DNA of 57,108 nucleotides from Desmonostoc vinosum HA7617-LM4 (GCA_019359515.1 JAHHHC010000041.1:1-57108); one strand, 5' to 3'; shown: positions 37,745-48,657, numbered from the stretch's first letter. Numbers and translations: made by a program. The notes: generated by a model not told the origin, from the sequence alone.

Positions 37745-38953
37745 TTACTCAAACACAGGCGGCCACAATTCAAACACTGATAACTCCCACCCAGGTAACA
37801 ACGTCGGGATTGTCAGCTTGTCGCTTTCTCCAAAAACATTGAACTCACTGCTGGAATTATAAATAGCAACAGTCCTCTCATCTGGATCAATGAGTAGTCC
37901 TATCTTCGCTCCCAAGTCTAAAAATCGGCGAATTTTCTCTTGGAGTGATGCTAATTTGTCAAAAGCAGATTTAATCTCCACTACCAAGTCAGGCGCTAAT
38001 TCGGGATAGGTTCTGGGAACTCGCTTCACGCGTTCTCGTGAAAAGAAAGAGATTTTTGGTGCTACTACATCCCCATCAGGTAATTGAAATCCAGCAGAAG
38101 CACCAACAATATGTCCTAGCTTACGAGGCTCAACCCAGGAAAACAAAAGAGCGCAAAAACGAGCGCTAATTTCACCAGAGGTAAAGTCTATAGGAGAGTT
38201 ACCCAAATCATACCCAGTGTTTTTCATCTGATTGGTATGGCTGGTTGCAATGGGTGTAGATGTGGCTTTTGGCAGCATAATTTCAATTTCTCTTAACACC
38301 TGCTGCCGCAGTTCTTGGAGGTTTACCCCAAGGATTTGCAACACTCTCGCCCCTACCCCATCAGTTACCCGCAACAAACCGAGGAGGAGATGTTCTGTGC
38401 CAACAAAGTCATGTTTCAACTGGCGGGATTCTTCTAATGAAAAATCAAGAGCGAACTTAGCTAAGGGAGTGAAAGGAAACTCCACTCCCTTTACTTGTTG
38501 ACCACGACCAATAATTTTTTCTACCTCCGAGCGAGCATCATCAAGATTGATCCCCATCGACTTCAGGACTTTACCAGCAATACCAGTGCCTTGTTTAATT
38601 AGTCCCAATAAAATCTGCTCAGTACCAACAAATTGATGCCCCATTTCGGCACCCTCTTCTTGAGCTAGTTTAATCGCTTGAACGGCCTTTTCTGTATATC
38701 TTTCAAAGAAAATAATTTGTTCTGCATATCTTTCATACGGAGATTTTTCATACATAAACCTTTCCTCCAGAAAGAAAATTGTTTCAATCGGACAGCGAAA
38801 AAGTTGAGCAATTTTGAAGGCCAGAGGCAAGCTAGGGTCATATTTACCAACTTCTAGAGCATTAACCGTTTGACGGCTAACATCTAAACGTTCTGCCAAT
38901 TCTGCCTGCGACCAGTTTTGTTCAGCCCTGAGAAAACGTAGACGGTTTTGCAT
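37745..38953 (-). CDS. HTH (XRE)-ClpN-Uma2 fusion protein
   Basis: A 402-residue three-part protein. Residues 1-66 are an XRE-type helix-turn-helix ([20 protein letters not shown]). Residues ~83-222 are a double Clp N domain very close to ClpC ([33 protein letters not shown], then [12 protein letters not shown]). Residues ~250-398 are a Uma2/PD-(D/E)XK-type nuclease-like domain with [15 protein letters not shown] and [13 protein letters not shown] (E326, K328). No AAA+ ATPase module is present. I know of no described function for this combination; it may be a DNA-binding regulator or nuclease that borrows ClpC adaptor or substrate recognition. It is convergent with the AI-2E gene and appears to be monocistronic. 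Confidence 0.85.
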   Translation of the reverse strand: MQNRLRFLRAEQNWSQAELAERLDVSRQTVNALEVGKYDPSLPLAFKIAQLFRCPIETIFFLEERFMYEKSPYERYAEQIIFFERYTEKAVQAIKLAQEEGAEMGHQFVGTEQILLGLIKQGTGIAGKVLKSMGINLDDARSEVEKIIGRGQQVKGVEFPFTPLAKFALDFSLEESRQLKHDFVGTEHLLLGLLRVTDGVGARVLQILGVNLQELRQQVLREIEIMLPKATSTPIATSHTNQMKNTGYDLGNSPIDFTSGEISARFCALLFSWVEPRKLGHIVGASAGFQLPDGDVVAPKISFFSRERVKRVPRTYPELAPDLVVEIKSAFDKLASLQEKIRRFLDLGAKIGLLIDPDERTVAIYNSSSEFNVFGESDKLTIPTLLPGWELSVFELWPPVFE

Positions 38954-39303
38954 AGCTGAAAAACTTATTCATCAGAATGGGGAGTGGGGTAAGAAACTTG
39001 TTTGATGTTTGGTTGTGGGATTTTTACGTGGAATGCTGTATGGGTTTTTCTTAGCATTACTTGGATAGTAAAACCTAGTTGCCATATTGTCAAGTTAGCT
39101 TTACTTTAGCTGCACATGCTGCAAACAGCGCGTCTCTACAGGACTTATCGAAAGTGTCTTAATTACGAATTACGAATTACGAATTCGTAATCATGCTAGG
39201 CTAAGGTATCAAGTTCATAATTACACCCTTTTGTTGTAAAGGCGTGTAAAGTCTGTATTTTTTCTGACATCTCATATCAAAACTTGCGTAATCGGAAATC
39301 AGA
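38954..39303. other. Divergent intergenic region before scpA
   Basis: AATTACG heptamers at 39160-39190 end with a TTACGAATTCGTAA palindrome and lie 114 bp before scpA. The rest is AT-rich promoter-type DNA with no coding signal. Confidence 0.6.
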
Positions 39304-40107
39304 ATGGATGCTTCCGAGCTATTAGAAACAATTACACTCCTGATTGACCAAGCAGAGCGGGGGGAAATTGATCCTTGGGATGTCCAAGTGATCGAGGTAA
39401 TTGACCGTTACTTAGAACTAATGGCACCGGAGGTTACAGCAAGAGGCTATGAGGCTGATTTATCGCAATCTGGACAAGCTTTTTTATCAGCATCAATGCT
39501 AGTTTTATTCAAAGCTAATACTTTGATGCAATTGTCAACCGTAGATAATGTAGAAGATGTCATAGATGACACTTTGTTAAATCTTGAAGATGGTGCATTA
39601 CATCAGGCTCATCGTTTGCCACTAGAAAAGCAACTGCGTCGTCGTCCAGCAGCAATGCCACCATCAAAACGCCGTGTGACTCTGCAAGAGTTAATTGAGC
39701 AATTACAAATCATGGCGGATCAGCTCAAACTAGTACAAAAGGTGAGCAAACCTGCCCGTCCCAAGCGTCAACCCAGCATCCAAATGATGCGGGAAGCACT
39801 AGATTTAGCTCACCAGGAGAATTTAACAGAAGTAGCTGGGGAACTGGAACAGGTTTTGTATCTTTCAGCACAAGAGCTAAATTTAGAACAAAATTGGTTG
39901 AATCTGGAACAGCTTGTAGAGTTGTGGACTCAGACAAAGCAACCAAATCAAAACGGATCTGGACATGAGTCAGAGCATAGTCACTTAGTTAGCGTTTTCT
40001 GGGCGCTACTGTTGCTATCGGCTCAATCAAAAGTAGAGCTATTTCAAGAGGAGTTTTACCATGAGATTAAAATTCGTTTAATTGCAAACGAGCAACCATT
40101 GAACTGA
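39304..40107 (+). CDS. scpA: Segregation and condensation protein A
   Basis: ScpA is the kleisin subunit that bridges the SMC dimer in chromosome condensation and segregation. The 267-residue protein opens with the family signature LLETITLLIDQAERGEIDPW (shortened), then DVQVIEVIDRYLELM, LSASMLVLFKANTLM and RRRPAAMPPSKRRVTLQELI, and ends with the winged-helix region (LVSVFWALLLLSAQSKVELF). scpB and smc are not in the window. Confidence 0.93.
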   Translation: MDASELLETITLLIDQAERGEIDPWDVQVIEVIDRYLELMAPEVTARGYEADLSQSGQAFLSASMLVLFKANTLMQLSTVDNVEDVIDDTLLNLEDGALHQAHRLPLEKQLRRRPAAMPPSKRRVTLQELIEQLQIMADQLKLVQKVSKPARPKRQPSIQMMREALDLAHQENLTEVAGELEQVLYLSAQELNLEQNWLNLEQLVELWTQTKQPNQNGSGHESEHSHLVSVFWALLLLSAQSKVELFQEEFYHEIKIRLIANEQPLN

Positions 40108-40329
40108 TTCCGCTAAACTCGGTGTTATGGGTTTTTGCTTCAGCCCCAAAATCCGAGTAAATTGAAAGGATAACTGATCGCTTGTCACCTGCCTTTATCT
40201 ATGGTTGCAACAACCAGTAAATCCCCCGTTATCCCAAAACTTGAGATAACTATAGAGCAGAATTGAAAACAAATGATTAAGTATCACTTGATAAAAGTAA
40301 ACTGGCTTGTGGTTGAGGAATAAATTTTT

Positions 40330-41499
40330 ATGAAAGCGATGATTCTCGCGGCGGGCAAAGGTACTCGCGTGCGTCCGATTACCTATACTACTCCCAAACC
40401 AATGATTCCTATCCTGCAAAAGCCAGTGATGGAATTTTTACTGGAATTATTACGTCAACATGGATTTGATCAGATTATGGTCAACGTCAGCCATTTAGCT
40501 GAGGAAATTGAGAATTATTTCCGTGATGGGCAACGGTTCGGGGTACAAATTGCTTATTCTTTTGAAGGTAAAATTGATGACGACGGAAAACTGGTGGGGG
40601 AAGCTATTGGTTCCGCCGGAGGGATGAAGCGTATCCAAGATTTTTCGCCGTTTTTTGATGATACTTTTGTAGTTTTGTGTGGTGATGCTCTAATTGATCT
40701 AGATTTAACTGCGGCGGTGAAGTGGCATAAATCGAAGGGGGCGATCGCTACTATTATTACAAAATCTGTCCCCAAAGAAGAAGTTTCTAGTTACGGCGTG
40801 GTCGTCACTGACGACGATAATCGCATCAAAGCTTTCCAAGAAAAACCTTCAACCGAAGCAGCCTTGAGTACCAATATCAATACGGGTATTTACATATTCG
40901 AGCCAGAGGTATTTAAATACATTCCTTCGGGAGTAGAGTATGACATTGGTGGTCAGCTGTTTCCCGATTTGGTAAAAATGAATGCGCCCTTTTATGCTAT
41001 ACCGATGGATTTTGAATGGGTAGACATTGGTAAAGTCCCTGATTACTGGCGAGCAATTCGCGGTGTACTGCTGCGAGAAATCAAAAATGTGCAAATTCCA
41101 GGTCATGAAGTTTCCCCTGGTATATACACTGGCTTAAATGTTGCCGTGAATTGGGACAAAGTTGATATTACAGGCCCTGTTTACATTGGTGGCATGACGA
41201 GAATTGAAGATGGAGCGAAAATTGTAGGGCCAGCGATGATTGGCCCTAATTGTTGGATATGTAGTGGTGCCACAGTAGAAAATAGTGTGATATTTGAATG
41301 GTCGCGCTTGGGGCCTGGAGTCCGCTTAGTTGATAAATTGGTGTTTGGGCGCTATTGCGTAGATAAAACTGGGGCAGCGATAGATGTCCAAGCTGCTGCT
41401 TTAGACTGGCTGATTACCGATGCCCGCCAGACACCACCATCCCACACTCCCGTTGAACGCCAAGCAATAGCTGAATTGTTGGAGACAAATGTGAATTAG
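40330..41499 (+). CDS. NDP-sugar synthase (mannose-1-phosphate guanylyltransferase-like)
   Basis: A nucleotidyltransferase of 389 residues that would couple NTP and a sugar 1-phosphate to form an NDP-sugar. It has the pyrophosphorylase signature MILAAGKGTRVRPITYTTPKP, metal-site region VVLCGDALIDLDL, GVVVTDDDNRIKAFQEKPS and a C-terminal left-handed beta-helix with hexad-like repeats (GPVYIGGMTRIEDGAKIVGP in part). It lacks the phosphomannomutase-like C-terminal domain found in the ~840-residue cyanobacterial relatives. The exact sugar cannot be read from sequence. It is convergent with speA. Confidence 0.85.
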   Translation: MKAMILAAGKGTRVRPITYTTPKPMIPILQKPVMEFLLELLRQHGFDQIMVNVSHLAEEIENYFRDGQRFGVQIAYSFEGKIDDDGKLVGEAIGSAGGMKRIQDFSPFFDDTFVVLCGDALIDLDLTAAVKWHKSKGAIATIITKSVPKEEVSSYGVVVTDDDNRIKAFQEKPSTEAALSTNINTGIYIFEPEVFKYIPSGVEYDIGGQLFPDLVKMNAPFYAIPMDFEWVDIGKVPDYWRAIRGVLLREIKNVQIPGHEVSPGIYTGLNVAVNWDKVDITGPVYIGGMTRIEDGAKIVGPAMIGPNCWICSGATVENSVIFEWSRLGPGVRLVDKLVFGRYCVDKTGAAIDVQAAALDWLITDARQTPPSHTPVERQAIAELLETNVN

Positions 41500-41503
41500 G
41501 GAA

Positions 41504-41573
41504 CAGGGAACAGGGACTGGGGAATTGCGAATTGATTATTCTCCCTTATCCCCCACTTCCTACTCCCTACTCC
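41504..41573. repeat. Composite repeat at a convergent junction
   Basis: GGGAACA and GGGACTG units, an AATTGCGAATTGATTATTCTC core and CTCCCTA units fill the gap between the NDP-sugar synthase and speA stops. This is a weaker version of the 16224-16321 arrangement. Confidence 0.75.
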
Positions 41574-43589
41574 CTAACTATTCAAATACGTATACCGCCG
41601 CAAACTCTGCTCGTAGGTTTGCAAGAGTCGCTGAGATTCTGCTAGGGTGATGCGCTTTTCTTCTAAGGCTTGCTCGCAACGCTGGCGAATGTTTTCTACC
41701 ATATCTTCGGAGTCGTACTGTACGTAACTCACGACTTCGCTCATGGTATCACCTTTAACCACGTGTTCGATCTGGTAGCCTTTGGGTGTTAGTTGGATGT
41801 GAACCGCGTTAGTATCGCCAAATAAGTTGTGCAAGTTACCCATGATTTCTTGGTAAGCTCCATTTAAGAACATCCCCAAGCAATAAGGTTCTCCTGGTTT
41901 ATGGGTATGCAGTTCTAAAACCGATTTGACATCACGCAGGTCAATAAAGCGATCTATTTTGCCATCGCTATCACAGGTGAGGTCTGCTAAGATTCCTCGC
42001 CGCGTCGGTTCTTCGCTGAGGCGGTGGATTGGCATGATGGGAAATAATTGGTCGATCGCCCAACAATCTGGTGCTGATTGAAACACTGAAAGATTGACGT
42101 AATAAATGGAGGCCATGATTTTTTCTAGGTCTTCCAGTTCATCAGGTACGTATTCTTGCTGTCTGGTAATGTCAAGAATTTTTTGGCAGCAAGCCCAGTA
42201 AAGTCTCTCGGCTTTGGCTCGTTCTCTGAGGCGCAAAATTCCTAAGTTGAAGCGACTAATGGCTTCTTCTTTGAATTGAGTCGCGTCATGATAAAACTCT
42301 TGATAATTTTCTATGTTGATCGATTGGTAGGTTTCCCACAAGTAATTAATAACTGGGGATTCCCCCTCTTGAGGCGGTTCTGGTGCATCTAGGGGGACAT
42401 CACTGGTACTGAGAACATCAAAAATCAGCACTGATTGATGAGATGCGATCGCTCGTCCACTTTCACTAATCAGTGTTGGTACGGGTATCTGCCGTTCTGC
42501 ACAGGTATCTTTTAACTCTGCCACGATATCGTTGGCATAGTTTTGCATGTTGTAATTTTTTGAAGCGTAGAAGTTGGTTTGAGAACCGTCATAATCTACA
42601 CCCAAGCCACCGCCGACATCGAGATATTTCATATCTGCTCCCAGCATCGCCAACTCTACGTAAATGCGGCTGGCTTCTTGGATGGCATCTTTAATCACAT
42701 TAATGGCGGAGATTTGTGAGCCAATATGGAAATGCATTAACTGCAACGAATCGAGGATGTCTGCTTCGCGTAACTTGTCAACTGCTTCCATCACTTCTGG
42801 CATAGTTAGACCAAATTTAGCGCGATCGCCGCTAGAGGTTCCCCAGCGTCCCATACCTTGAGTACTGAGTTTAGCTCGGACTCCTAAGATTGGTTTAATG
42901 CCTAATTGACGGTTGGCAGCAATCACCAAATCGACTTCTTCAATCTGTTCTATGACGATAATTGGTGTCTGTCCTAGTCTTTGGGCTAACATTGCAGTTT
43001 CGACGTATTCCCGGTCTTTGTAGCCATTGCAAATTAACAATGCTCCTGGTGTATTCAGGATAGCCAGAGCAATCATTAATTCTGGCTTGGAACCAGCTTC
43101 TAAACCAAATTGATGAGGTTTGCCAAACTTCACTAAATCTTCAATCAAATGCCGTTGTTGGTTGCATTTGACGGGAAACACGCCACGATAGACACCAGGG
43201 TAGTTATAGCGGGCGATCGCTTTAGCAAAACAAGCATTCAACCGCTCGATTCGGTCTTCTAGAATATCAGAAAACCGAATCAACATCGGTAGTCCCAAAT
43301 TACGCTGTTTGAGGGCATTGACTAACTCAAACAAGTCTAGAGAACCCCCGCGATCGCCTTTAGGGGAAACGGTAACGTGTCCAGCAGCATTAATCGAAAA
43401 ATAAGGCTGTCCCCAACCTTCAATCCGGTATAGGGCTTCACTATCTTCTATTTTCCAGGAGCGAGGTAACTCTCCTGTGTTAGTACTTGGTGGTAACAGC
43501 TTTTTTTGTTTGTGATTTTTCACTTCTTTAAGTCCATTGGACGACAGTTTAACCACCTCGTCAGATGTAGCAGTTGACTCAACACCCAT
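41574..43589 (-). CDS. speA: Biosynthetic arginine decarboxylase
   Basis: SpeA is a PLP enzyme that makes agmatine from arginine, the first step of polyamine synthesis in cyanobacteria. The 671-residue protein has the PLP lysine in GVFPVKCNQQRHLI, QFGLEAGSKPELMIAL, the LMHFHIGSQISAI block, the SESGRAIASHQSVLIFD region and TCDSDGKIDRFID. The ATG at 43589 is preferred because AGAGGT lies nine bases upstream; a GTG at 43613 would add eight residues. It is convergent with the NDP-sugar synthase gene. Confidence 0.94.
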   Translation of the reverse strand: MGVESTATSDEVVKLSSNGLKEVKNHKQKKLLPPSTNTGELPRSWKIEDSEALYRIEGWGQPYFSINAAGHVTVSPKGDRGGSLDLFELVNALKQRNLGLPMLIRFSDILEDRIERLNACFAKAIARYNYPGVYRGVFPVKCNQQRHLIEDLVKFGKPHQFGLEAGSKPELMIALAILNTPGALLICNGYKDREYVETAMLAQRLGQTPIIVIEQIEEVDLVIAANRQLGIKPILGVRAKLSTQGMGRWGTSSGDRAKFGLTMPEVMEAVDKLREADILDSLQLMHFHIGSQISAINVIKDAIQEASRIYVELAMLGADMKYLDVGGGLGVDYDGSQTNFYASKNYNMQNYANDIVAELKDTCAERQIPVPTLISESGRAIASHQSVLIFDVLSTSDVPLDAPEPPQEGESPVINYLWETYQSINIENYQEFYHDATQFKEEAISRFNLGILRLRERAKAERLYWACCQKILDITRQQEYVPDELEDLEKIMASIYYVNLSVFQSAPDCWAIDQLFPIMPIHRLSEEPTRRGILADLTCDSDGKIDRFIDLRDVKSVLELHTHKPGEPYCLGMFLNGAYQEIMGNLHNLFGDTNAVHIQLTPKGYQIEHVVKGDTMSEVVSYVQYDSEDMVENIRQRCEQALEEKRITLAESQRLLQTYEQSLRRYTYLNS

Positions 43590-43938
43590 TTGTTTGTGAC
43601 CTCTGTGTTTCACCCACGAATTAACAATTTAACTCATTCATCTGAGAACTGATATATACCTAGAGATAATTTCTGAGATAAACTCTGATTGGTCATTTGT
43701 CATTAGTCATTTGTCATTGGTCATTTGTGATTAGTTGGGAGTGCAAAATATTAAACTATGGACAAAAAACAAAGAACAAACGACAAAGCGCAAAGTCACC
43801 AGGGGGTTTCCTCCGTACACCGAAGGGGTTGCCGCAGCGAAAAGTCTGAGCGGCGGCTTCCGGCGATTAGAACTTTGTAACAGAGGACAAACGACAAACG
43901 ACTAAGATAAAAATTTTATTAAGTTTTGGGAGATAGCA
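43590..43938. repeat. Divergent gap with heptamers and a nested palindromic element
   Basis: TCATTTG/TCATTGG heptamers lie at 43690-43735. ACAAACG-type heptamers at 43765-43790 and 43880-43905 flank a palindromic element (CAAAGTCACC, GGGGGTTTCCTCC, then GAACTTTG), as if it had inserted into the heptamer array. A purine-rich GGGAGATAG precedes ndk. Confidence 0.75.
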
Positions 43939-44388
43939 ATGGAGCGCACATTCTTAGCAATTAAGCCTGATGGCGTACAGCGCGGCCTAGTGGGTGAAAT
44001 TATCCGTCGCTTTGAAACTAAGGGCTTTACTCTTGTTGGTTTAAAGTTTTTGAAAGTCAGTCGAGAATTGGCTGAACAACATTATGATGTTCACCGCTCA
44101 AGACCCTTTTTCCCCAGTCTAGTTGAATTTATCACCTCTAGCCCGGTAGTAGCGATGGTGTGGGAAGGTGACGGTGTTGTAGCTGCGGCAAGAAAGATTA
44201 TTGGTGCAACAAATCCCTTAACAGCAGAACCAGGAACAATTCGCGGCGATTTTGGCATCAATATTGGTCGCAACCTCATTCACGGTTCTGATGCTCCAGA
44301 AACTGCCAAGCGGGAAGTTGCTTTATGGTTTAAGGATGAAGAATTAGTCAACTGGCAACCAGATATTACCCCTTGGTTGCACGAGTAG
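43939..44388 (+). CDS. ndk: Nucleoside diphosphate kinase
   Basis: Ndk transfers the gamma-phosphate of NTPs to NDPs through a phosphohistidine and so balances nucleotide pools. The 149-residue protein has the catalytic H115 in [24 protein letters not shown] and [20 protein letters not shown]. It is complete and of standard length. A GGGAG Shine-Dalgarno sequence lies upstream of the ATG. The stop is followed within 4 bp by a GGGGATT array. Confidence 0.97.
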   Translation: MERTFLAIKPDGVQRGLVGEIIRRFETKGFTLVGLKFLKVSRELAEQHYDVHRSRPFFPSLVEFITSSPVVAMVWEGDGVVAAARKIIGATNPLTAEPGTIRGDFGINIGRNLIHGSDAPETAKREVALWFKDEELVNWQPDITPWLHE

Positions 44389-44391
44389 TCT

Positions 44392-44585
44392 GGGGATTGG
44401 GGATTGGGGATTGGGGATTGGGGATTGGGGATTGGGGACTGGGGATTGGGGATTGGGGATTGGGGATTGGGTAATTATCTTTCTCCCTCATCTCCCTCAT
44501 CTCCCTCATCTCCCTCATCTCCCTCATCTCCCACGTCCCCCTCATCCCCCTCATCTCCCTCATCTCCCTCATCCCCCACGTCCCC
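44392..44585. repeat. Long composite repeat between convergent ndk and TerC genes
   Basis: About eleven GGGGATT heptamers (one GGGGACT) are followed by the core GTAATTATCTTTCT and about eleven CCCTCATCT-type nonamers with two CCCACGTCC variants. It occupies almost the whole gap between the two stop codons. Confidence 0.9.
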
Positions 44586-44587
44586 CT

Positions 44588-45313
44588 TCACTTCGACACT
44601 TCGCTCTTTTCTGGTTCTTCTTGGGGTAATGAAGTCACGGTGCGCTTTTTGGTAAATCCCCAACCGAGGATGAGGGCGATCGCACCAATCATAAACCATT
44701 CTGGCGGTACTAGGGCATCGTTGACGACTTTCAATAACAGACGTAAACCCACTAAAGCTACAGTTATATAGCCTGCATCTTCTAGGTTTTCATATTCATC
44801 CAACCACCGAATAAATAAACCAGCCATGAATCGCAGTGTCACAATCCCTACTGTGGCACCCGTCAGTACTAACCATTTTTCTTGAGAAACGGCGATCGCT
44901 GTGGTAACGCTATCCAAAGAAAATGCTAAATCCGTGAAGGCAATCACGGGTATTGCTTGCAATAAAGAGTTAAAGCGAGGGCCGTGATGATGATCGTCAT
45001 CAGTTTCTGCGGAGGTGAAATGTTGGAATACTAGCCATAGCAAGTAAGCAGCGCCCAATAATTCAAATTGCCAATATTTCTGCACCCAAGTAGCGGTGAG
45101 AATTAGAGTGATCCGGAGGACATAGGCGACAACTAAGCCAAAGTTGAGGGCTTGACGTTCTAGTTTTTTGTCTTCTAATCCTTGGGCAATTGCAGCAAGA
45201 GCGATCGCATTATCAGCAGATAGCACCGCTTCTAAGAACACCAGGATCAGTAAGACTATGGGGGCTTCGACGCTGAAATGAAACTGGAGATAATCAAAAA
45301 TGTGGTCTAGCAT
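44588..45313 (-). CDS. TerC family integral membrane protein
   Basis: A 241-residue membrane protein with about seven transmembrane segments and the TerC hallmarks: acidic intramembrane residues in [20 protein letters not shown] and in [18 protein letters not shown], plus a cytoplasmic histidine-rich loop (DDDHHHG). TerC/Alx relatives export manganese or load metal onto secreted proteins; in plastids a homologue aids thylakoid biogenesis. The precise role here is unknown. No yybP-ykoY-like leader was recognised upstream. It is convergent with ndk. Confidence 0.88.
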   Translation of the reverse strand: MLDHIFDYLQFHFSVEAPIVLLILVFLEAVLSADNAIALAAIAQGLEDKKLERQALNFGLVVAYVLRITLILTATWVQKYWQFELLGAAYLLWLVFQHFTSAETDDDHHHGPRFNSLLQAIPVIAFTDLAFSLDSVTTAIAVSQEKWLVLTGATVGIVTLRFMAGLFIRWLDEYENLEDAGYITVALVGLRLLLKVVNDALVPPEWFMIGAIALILGWGFTKKRTVTSLPQEEPEKSEVSK

Positions 45314-45962
45314 TCCGGGTTTCTCAAGCAGGAAAAGTTAAAAATTAACACTAACAGAGATTTTCATATAAAAAGTGCAACAAATTGCTACTGTATAACC
45401 AGCTTAACGTGGTTGTGATTCATTCATGAGAAGACTGCATTTATGCGATCGCTTTGCGAATAGAGTGTTTTAAGTGTTGTAGCTAGATACTAAAAGTTTT
45501 AAGATTTTCCTCAAGGTTGAGAATGGCTACTTGAAAGTGAGAGATTCACTTCATCGAAAGCGGTGGTAAACCCCAAGTGGAGCAACTGCCGTCAAGTGGC
45601 GTAGTGGGGGAAGAGAGATTTTATCAAGAAGACGCGGAGACGCGGGGACGCGGGGACGCAAGTCCCAGGGGTTTAAGACCCCCACTGAATCTTCTCTTCG
45701 AGACGCTGCGCGAACGATTCAGTGGCTTGAATTCAGACGGGGATTGAAACCCCGCCTGAATTCTTTCTCCGCGTCTCGCCTTCTCCGCGTCCCCGCGTCC
45801 TTGAACGGTATACGGAGTTTTTTCACCAAATCAAATATGAGTCCTATCCCTTTAATGGTTGGAAAAGTAACAAATTGTTAGAGCCTTAATGTGATTTTTA
45901 CAACAGTTAAGCCACCTTCAAGGTAGCTTAGTATTGACTGAGAAAGCTTGAGGCGTGAGTTT
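45314..45962. repeat. Long divergent gap with several palindromic repeats
   Basis: A CCCCAAGTGGAGC-containing element lies at 45565-45608 (related to the tnpB insertion and the 8919 repeat). GACGCGGGGACG units occupy 45631-45657. Two large hairpins follow: CCACTGAATC/GATTCAGTGG enclosing GAGACGCTGCGCGAACG, and GAATTCAGACGGGG/CCCCGCCTGAATTC at about 45730-45765. CTCCGCGTCCCCGCGTCC ends the block. The last ~140 bp are promoter-type DNA. No gene was seen. Confidence 0.7.
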
Positions 45963-46631
45963 ATGAAAGATGCTGTTCAATCCCCCTACAGCAGCGAACA
46001 AATTGCCGCTTGGCTACGTGGACTGCTTACTATTGCTTGGGCAGATGATAATTTTGATGCTCAAGAACAGGAAATAATTGCTAGTATTACCCAAAATGAA
46101 TTAGCTCCGTGCTTGGATTTTGAGTCATTGGAGGTAATTACACCAGAAGAATTAGCTACAGTATTGGGCAGAGCTACACCAGCAGCTGAAAACTTTTTGC
46201 GTACAGCAGTTATGGTAGCGATCGCAGATGGTACTTATTCTCCCAGCGAAGACGTTATCTTACACCAATTTTGTCAAGCCCTGGAACAACCAGAGCATTT
46301 ACTAGAAGCCCTACGCCAAACTCTAGAACATCCAGAGCAAATTACCCCCACAATTGCGCCTACAAAGCGTCAGCTAGATGCACTCAATCCCCTGCGCGAC
46401 TGGATGGACAAATTAGATGTCCAAGACCCCAGAGTAGCCCGCTTTTTGTGTAAAATGATCCCCTCCCAATGTCCTTTTGAGCGCGATGTCACTTTGTTCG
46501 GACGCAAAATTGTTCACATCCCACCAATGTGTAAACTCAACCCACTATATGAACAAATGGTAGGTTTGCGTTTCCGCGCCCTCTCCTATTTAGCAGATGA
46601 ATGTGGCGAAGATGTTTCACCATATATTTGA
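45963..46631 (+). CDS. TerB-like/Mo-dependent nitrogenase C-terminal domain protein
   Basis: A 222-residue protein. The N-terminal ~125 residues are a TerB-like helical domain (LLTIAWADDNFDAQEQEII, then MVAIADGTYSPSEDVILHQF). Residues ~137-220 match the Mo-nitro_C domain found in cyanobacteria: LRDWMDKL, DPRVARFLCKMIPSQCPFER, LFGRKIVHIPPMCKLNPLYE and the ending LADECGEDV. Four conserved cysteines suggest metal or redox chemistry. Despite the domain name it is not a nitrogenase subunit, and no nif genes are nearby. The ATG at 45963 is used rather than an upstream TTG. Confidence 0.8.
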   Translation: MKDAVQSPYSSEQIAAWLRGLLTIAWADDNFDAQEQEIIASITQNELAPCLDFESLEVITPEELATVLGRATPAAENFLRTAVMVAIADGTYSPSEDVILHQFCQALEQPEHLLEALRQTLEHPEQITPTIAPTKRQLDALNPLRDWMDKLDVQDPRVARFLCKMIPSQCPFERDVTLFGRKIVHIPPMCKLNPLYEQMVGLRFRALSYLADECGEDVSPYI

Positions 46632-47787
<1,156 letters not shown>

Positions 47788-47859
47788 CTGAATTCAAGTA
47801 AAAAAATCAGTTGGCTAACTCAATTTACCTGAATACATTTTGCATAAATATTTTTTTGT

Positions 47860-47985
47860 TGGGCTACGCCCCGCTTCGCTAACACGCAGAGGCGCAGCGA
47901 AAAGTTCTGTTCGCGTAGCGTCTCCGTCAGGAGAAGGAGGGTTTCCCTCCGTAGGAAACTTTTCAAGACAGAGACGCAGAGAAGA
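47860..47985. repeat. Nested repeats between obgE and the Uma2 gene
   Basis: A common ACGCAGAGGCGCAGCG/AGAGACGCAGAGAAG repeat is split by a palindromic unit bounded by GAAAAGTT and AACTTTTC that contains GGAGAAGGAGGG and CCCTCCGTAGG. This indicates insertion of one repeat into another. Confidence 0.7.
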
Positions 47986-48053
47986 GAATGCAAAAAAGGA
48001 CTTTTACAAGAGGTCTATTATCTTTATGATTCACCCAAAAATGAGGAATATTT

Positions 48054-48635
48054 ATGCAAGTACAAGAACAACGCTACTATTCGCCAGAAGAATATCTAGA
48101 ATTAGAGGTTAATTCAGAGGAACGTCATGAATATATTGATGGTCAAATTATTCAGATGACAGGCGGAACACCAAATCATAACCAAATTGCTGGCAATTTT
48201 TATGCTGCACTAAATTTTGCTCTCAAGCGTCAGCATTATCAAGCTTTTGTCACAGATCAGCGTCTGTGGATTCCTAATAAGCGAATTCATACGTATCCTG
48301 ATGTCATGGTTGTGCAAGTTCCACTTGTGTATGAGGAGGGAAGAAAGGACACTATTACAAATCCGGTGATGATTGCTGAGGTGTTATTAAAATCTACTAA
48401 AAGTTACGATAGAGACGAAAAGTTTGCTGCTTATCGAACAATTCCTAGTTTTCAAGAATATGTTTTAATTGACCAGTATACGATGCATGTTGAGCAATAC
48501 TGGAAAACAGATAAGAATAAGTGGGTATTTTCAGAATTTGAAGGTGCGGAGGAAAGTTTAAACTTGGCTGATGTTCCTTGCCAAGTTTTGCTGGGGGATA
48601 TTTACGATAAGGTGGATTTTAGCGTGGAGGAGTAG
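48054..48635 (+). CDS. Uma2 family endonuclease-like protein
   Basis: A 193-residue protein of the Uma2 family (PF05685), greatly expanded in cyanobacteria and related to PD-(D/E)XK nucleases. It shows SPEEYLELEVNSEERHEYIDG, HTYPDVMVV and AEVLLKSTKSYDRDEKFAAY with FQEYVLID. Function is unestablished; links to mobile DNA or restriction are inferred from the fold. It is a stand-alone member, in contrast to the fused domain at 37745. A MITE lies 23 bp beyond its stop. Confidence 0.88.
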   Translation: MQVQEQRYYSPEEYLELEVNSEERHEYIDGQIIQMTGGTPNHNQIAGNFYAALNFALKRQHYQAFVTDQRLWIPNKRIHTYPDVMVVQVPLVYEEGRKDTITNPVMIAEVLLKSTKSYDRDEKFAAYRTIPSFQEYVLIDQYTMHVEQYWKTDKNKWVFSEFEGAEESLNLADVPCQVLLGDIYDKVDFSVEE

Positions 48636-48657
48636 AATGATTTCAGTTTCTGAGTAT

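Noticed and set aside
42473-42861. Rightward reading frames opposite speA
   Set aside because: They are antisense shadows of the strongly supported speA frame, with no start signals or family resemblance.
44404-44699. Several frames with GDWGLGI or [10 protein letters not shown] repeats
   Set aside because: They are products of GGGGATT and CCCTCATCT tandem repeats and have no other coding feature.
45314-45700. Possible yybP-ykoY manganese riboswitch upstream of the TerC family gene
   Set aside because: The reverse-strand leader lacks the conserved GGGGAGTAGC and paired purine loops. The structured part is a dispersed repeat related to those at 193 and 8919.
45737-45765. GGATTGAAAC sequence resembling a CRISPR repeat end
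   Set aside because: It lies in the loop of a GACGGGG/CCCCGCC dispersed palindrome, and the upstream half does not match a CRISPR repeat.
47840-48112. 90-codon frame between obgE and the Uma2 gene
   Set aside because: It consists almost wholly of nested intergenic repeats and overlaps the Uma2 start in another frame.
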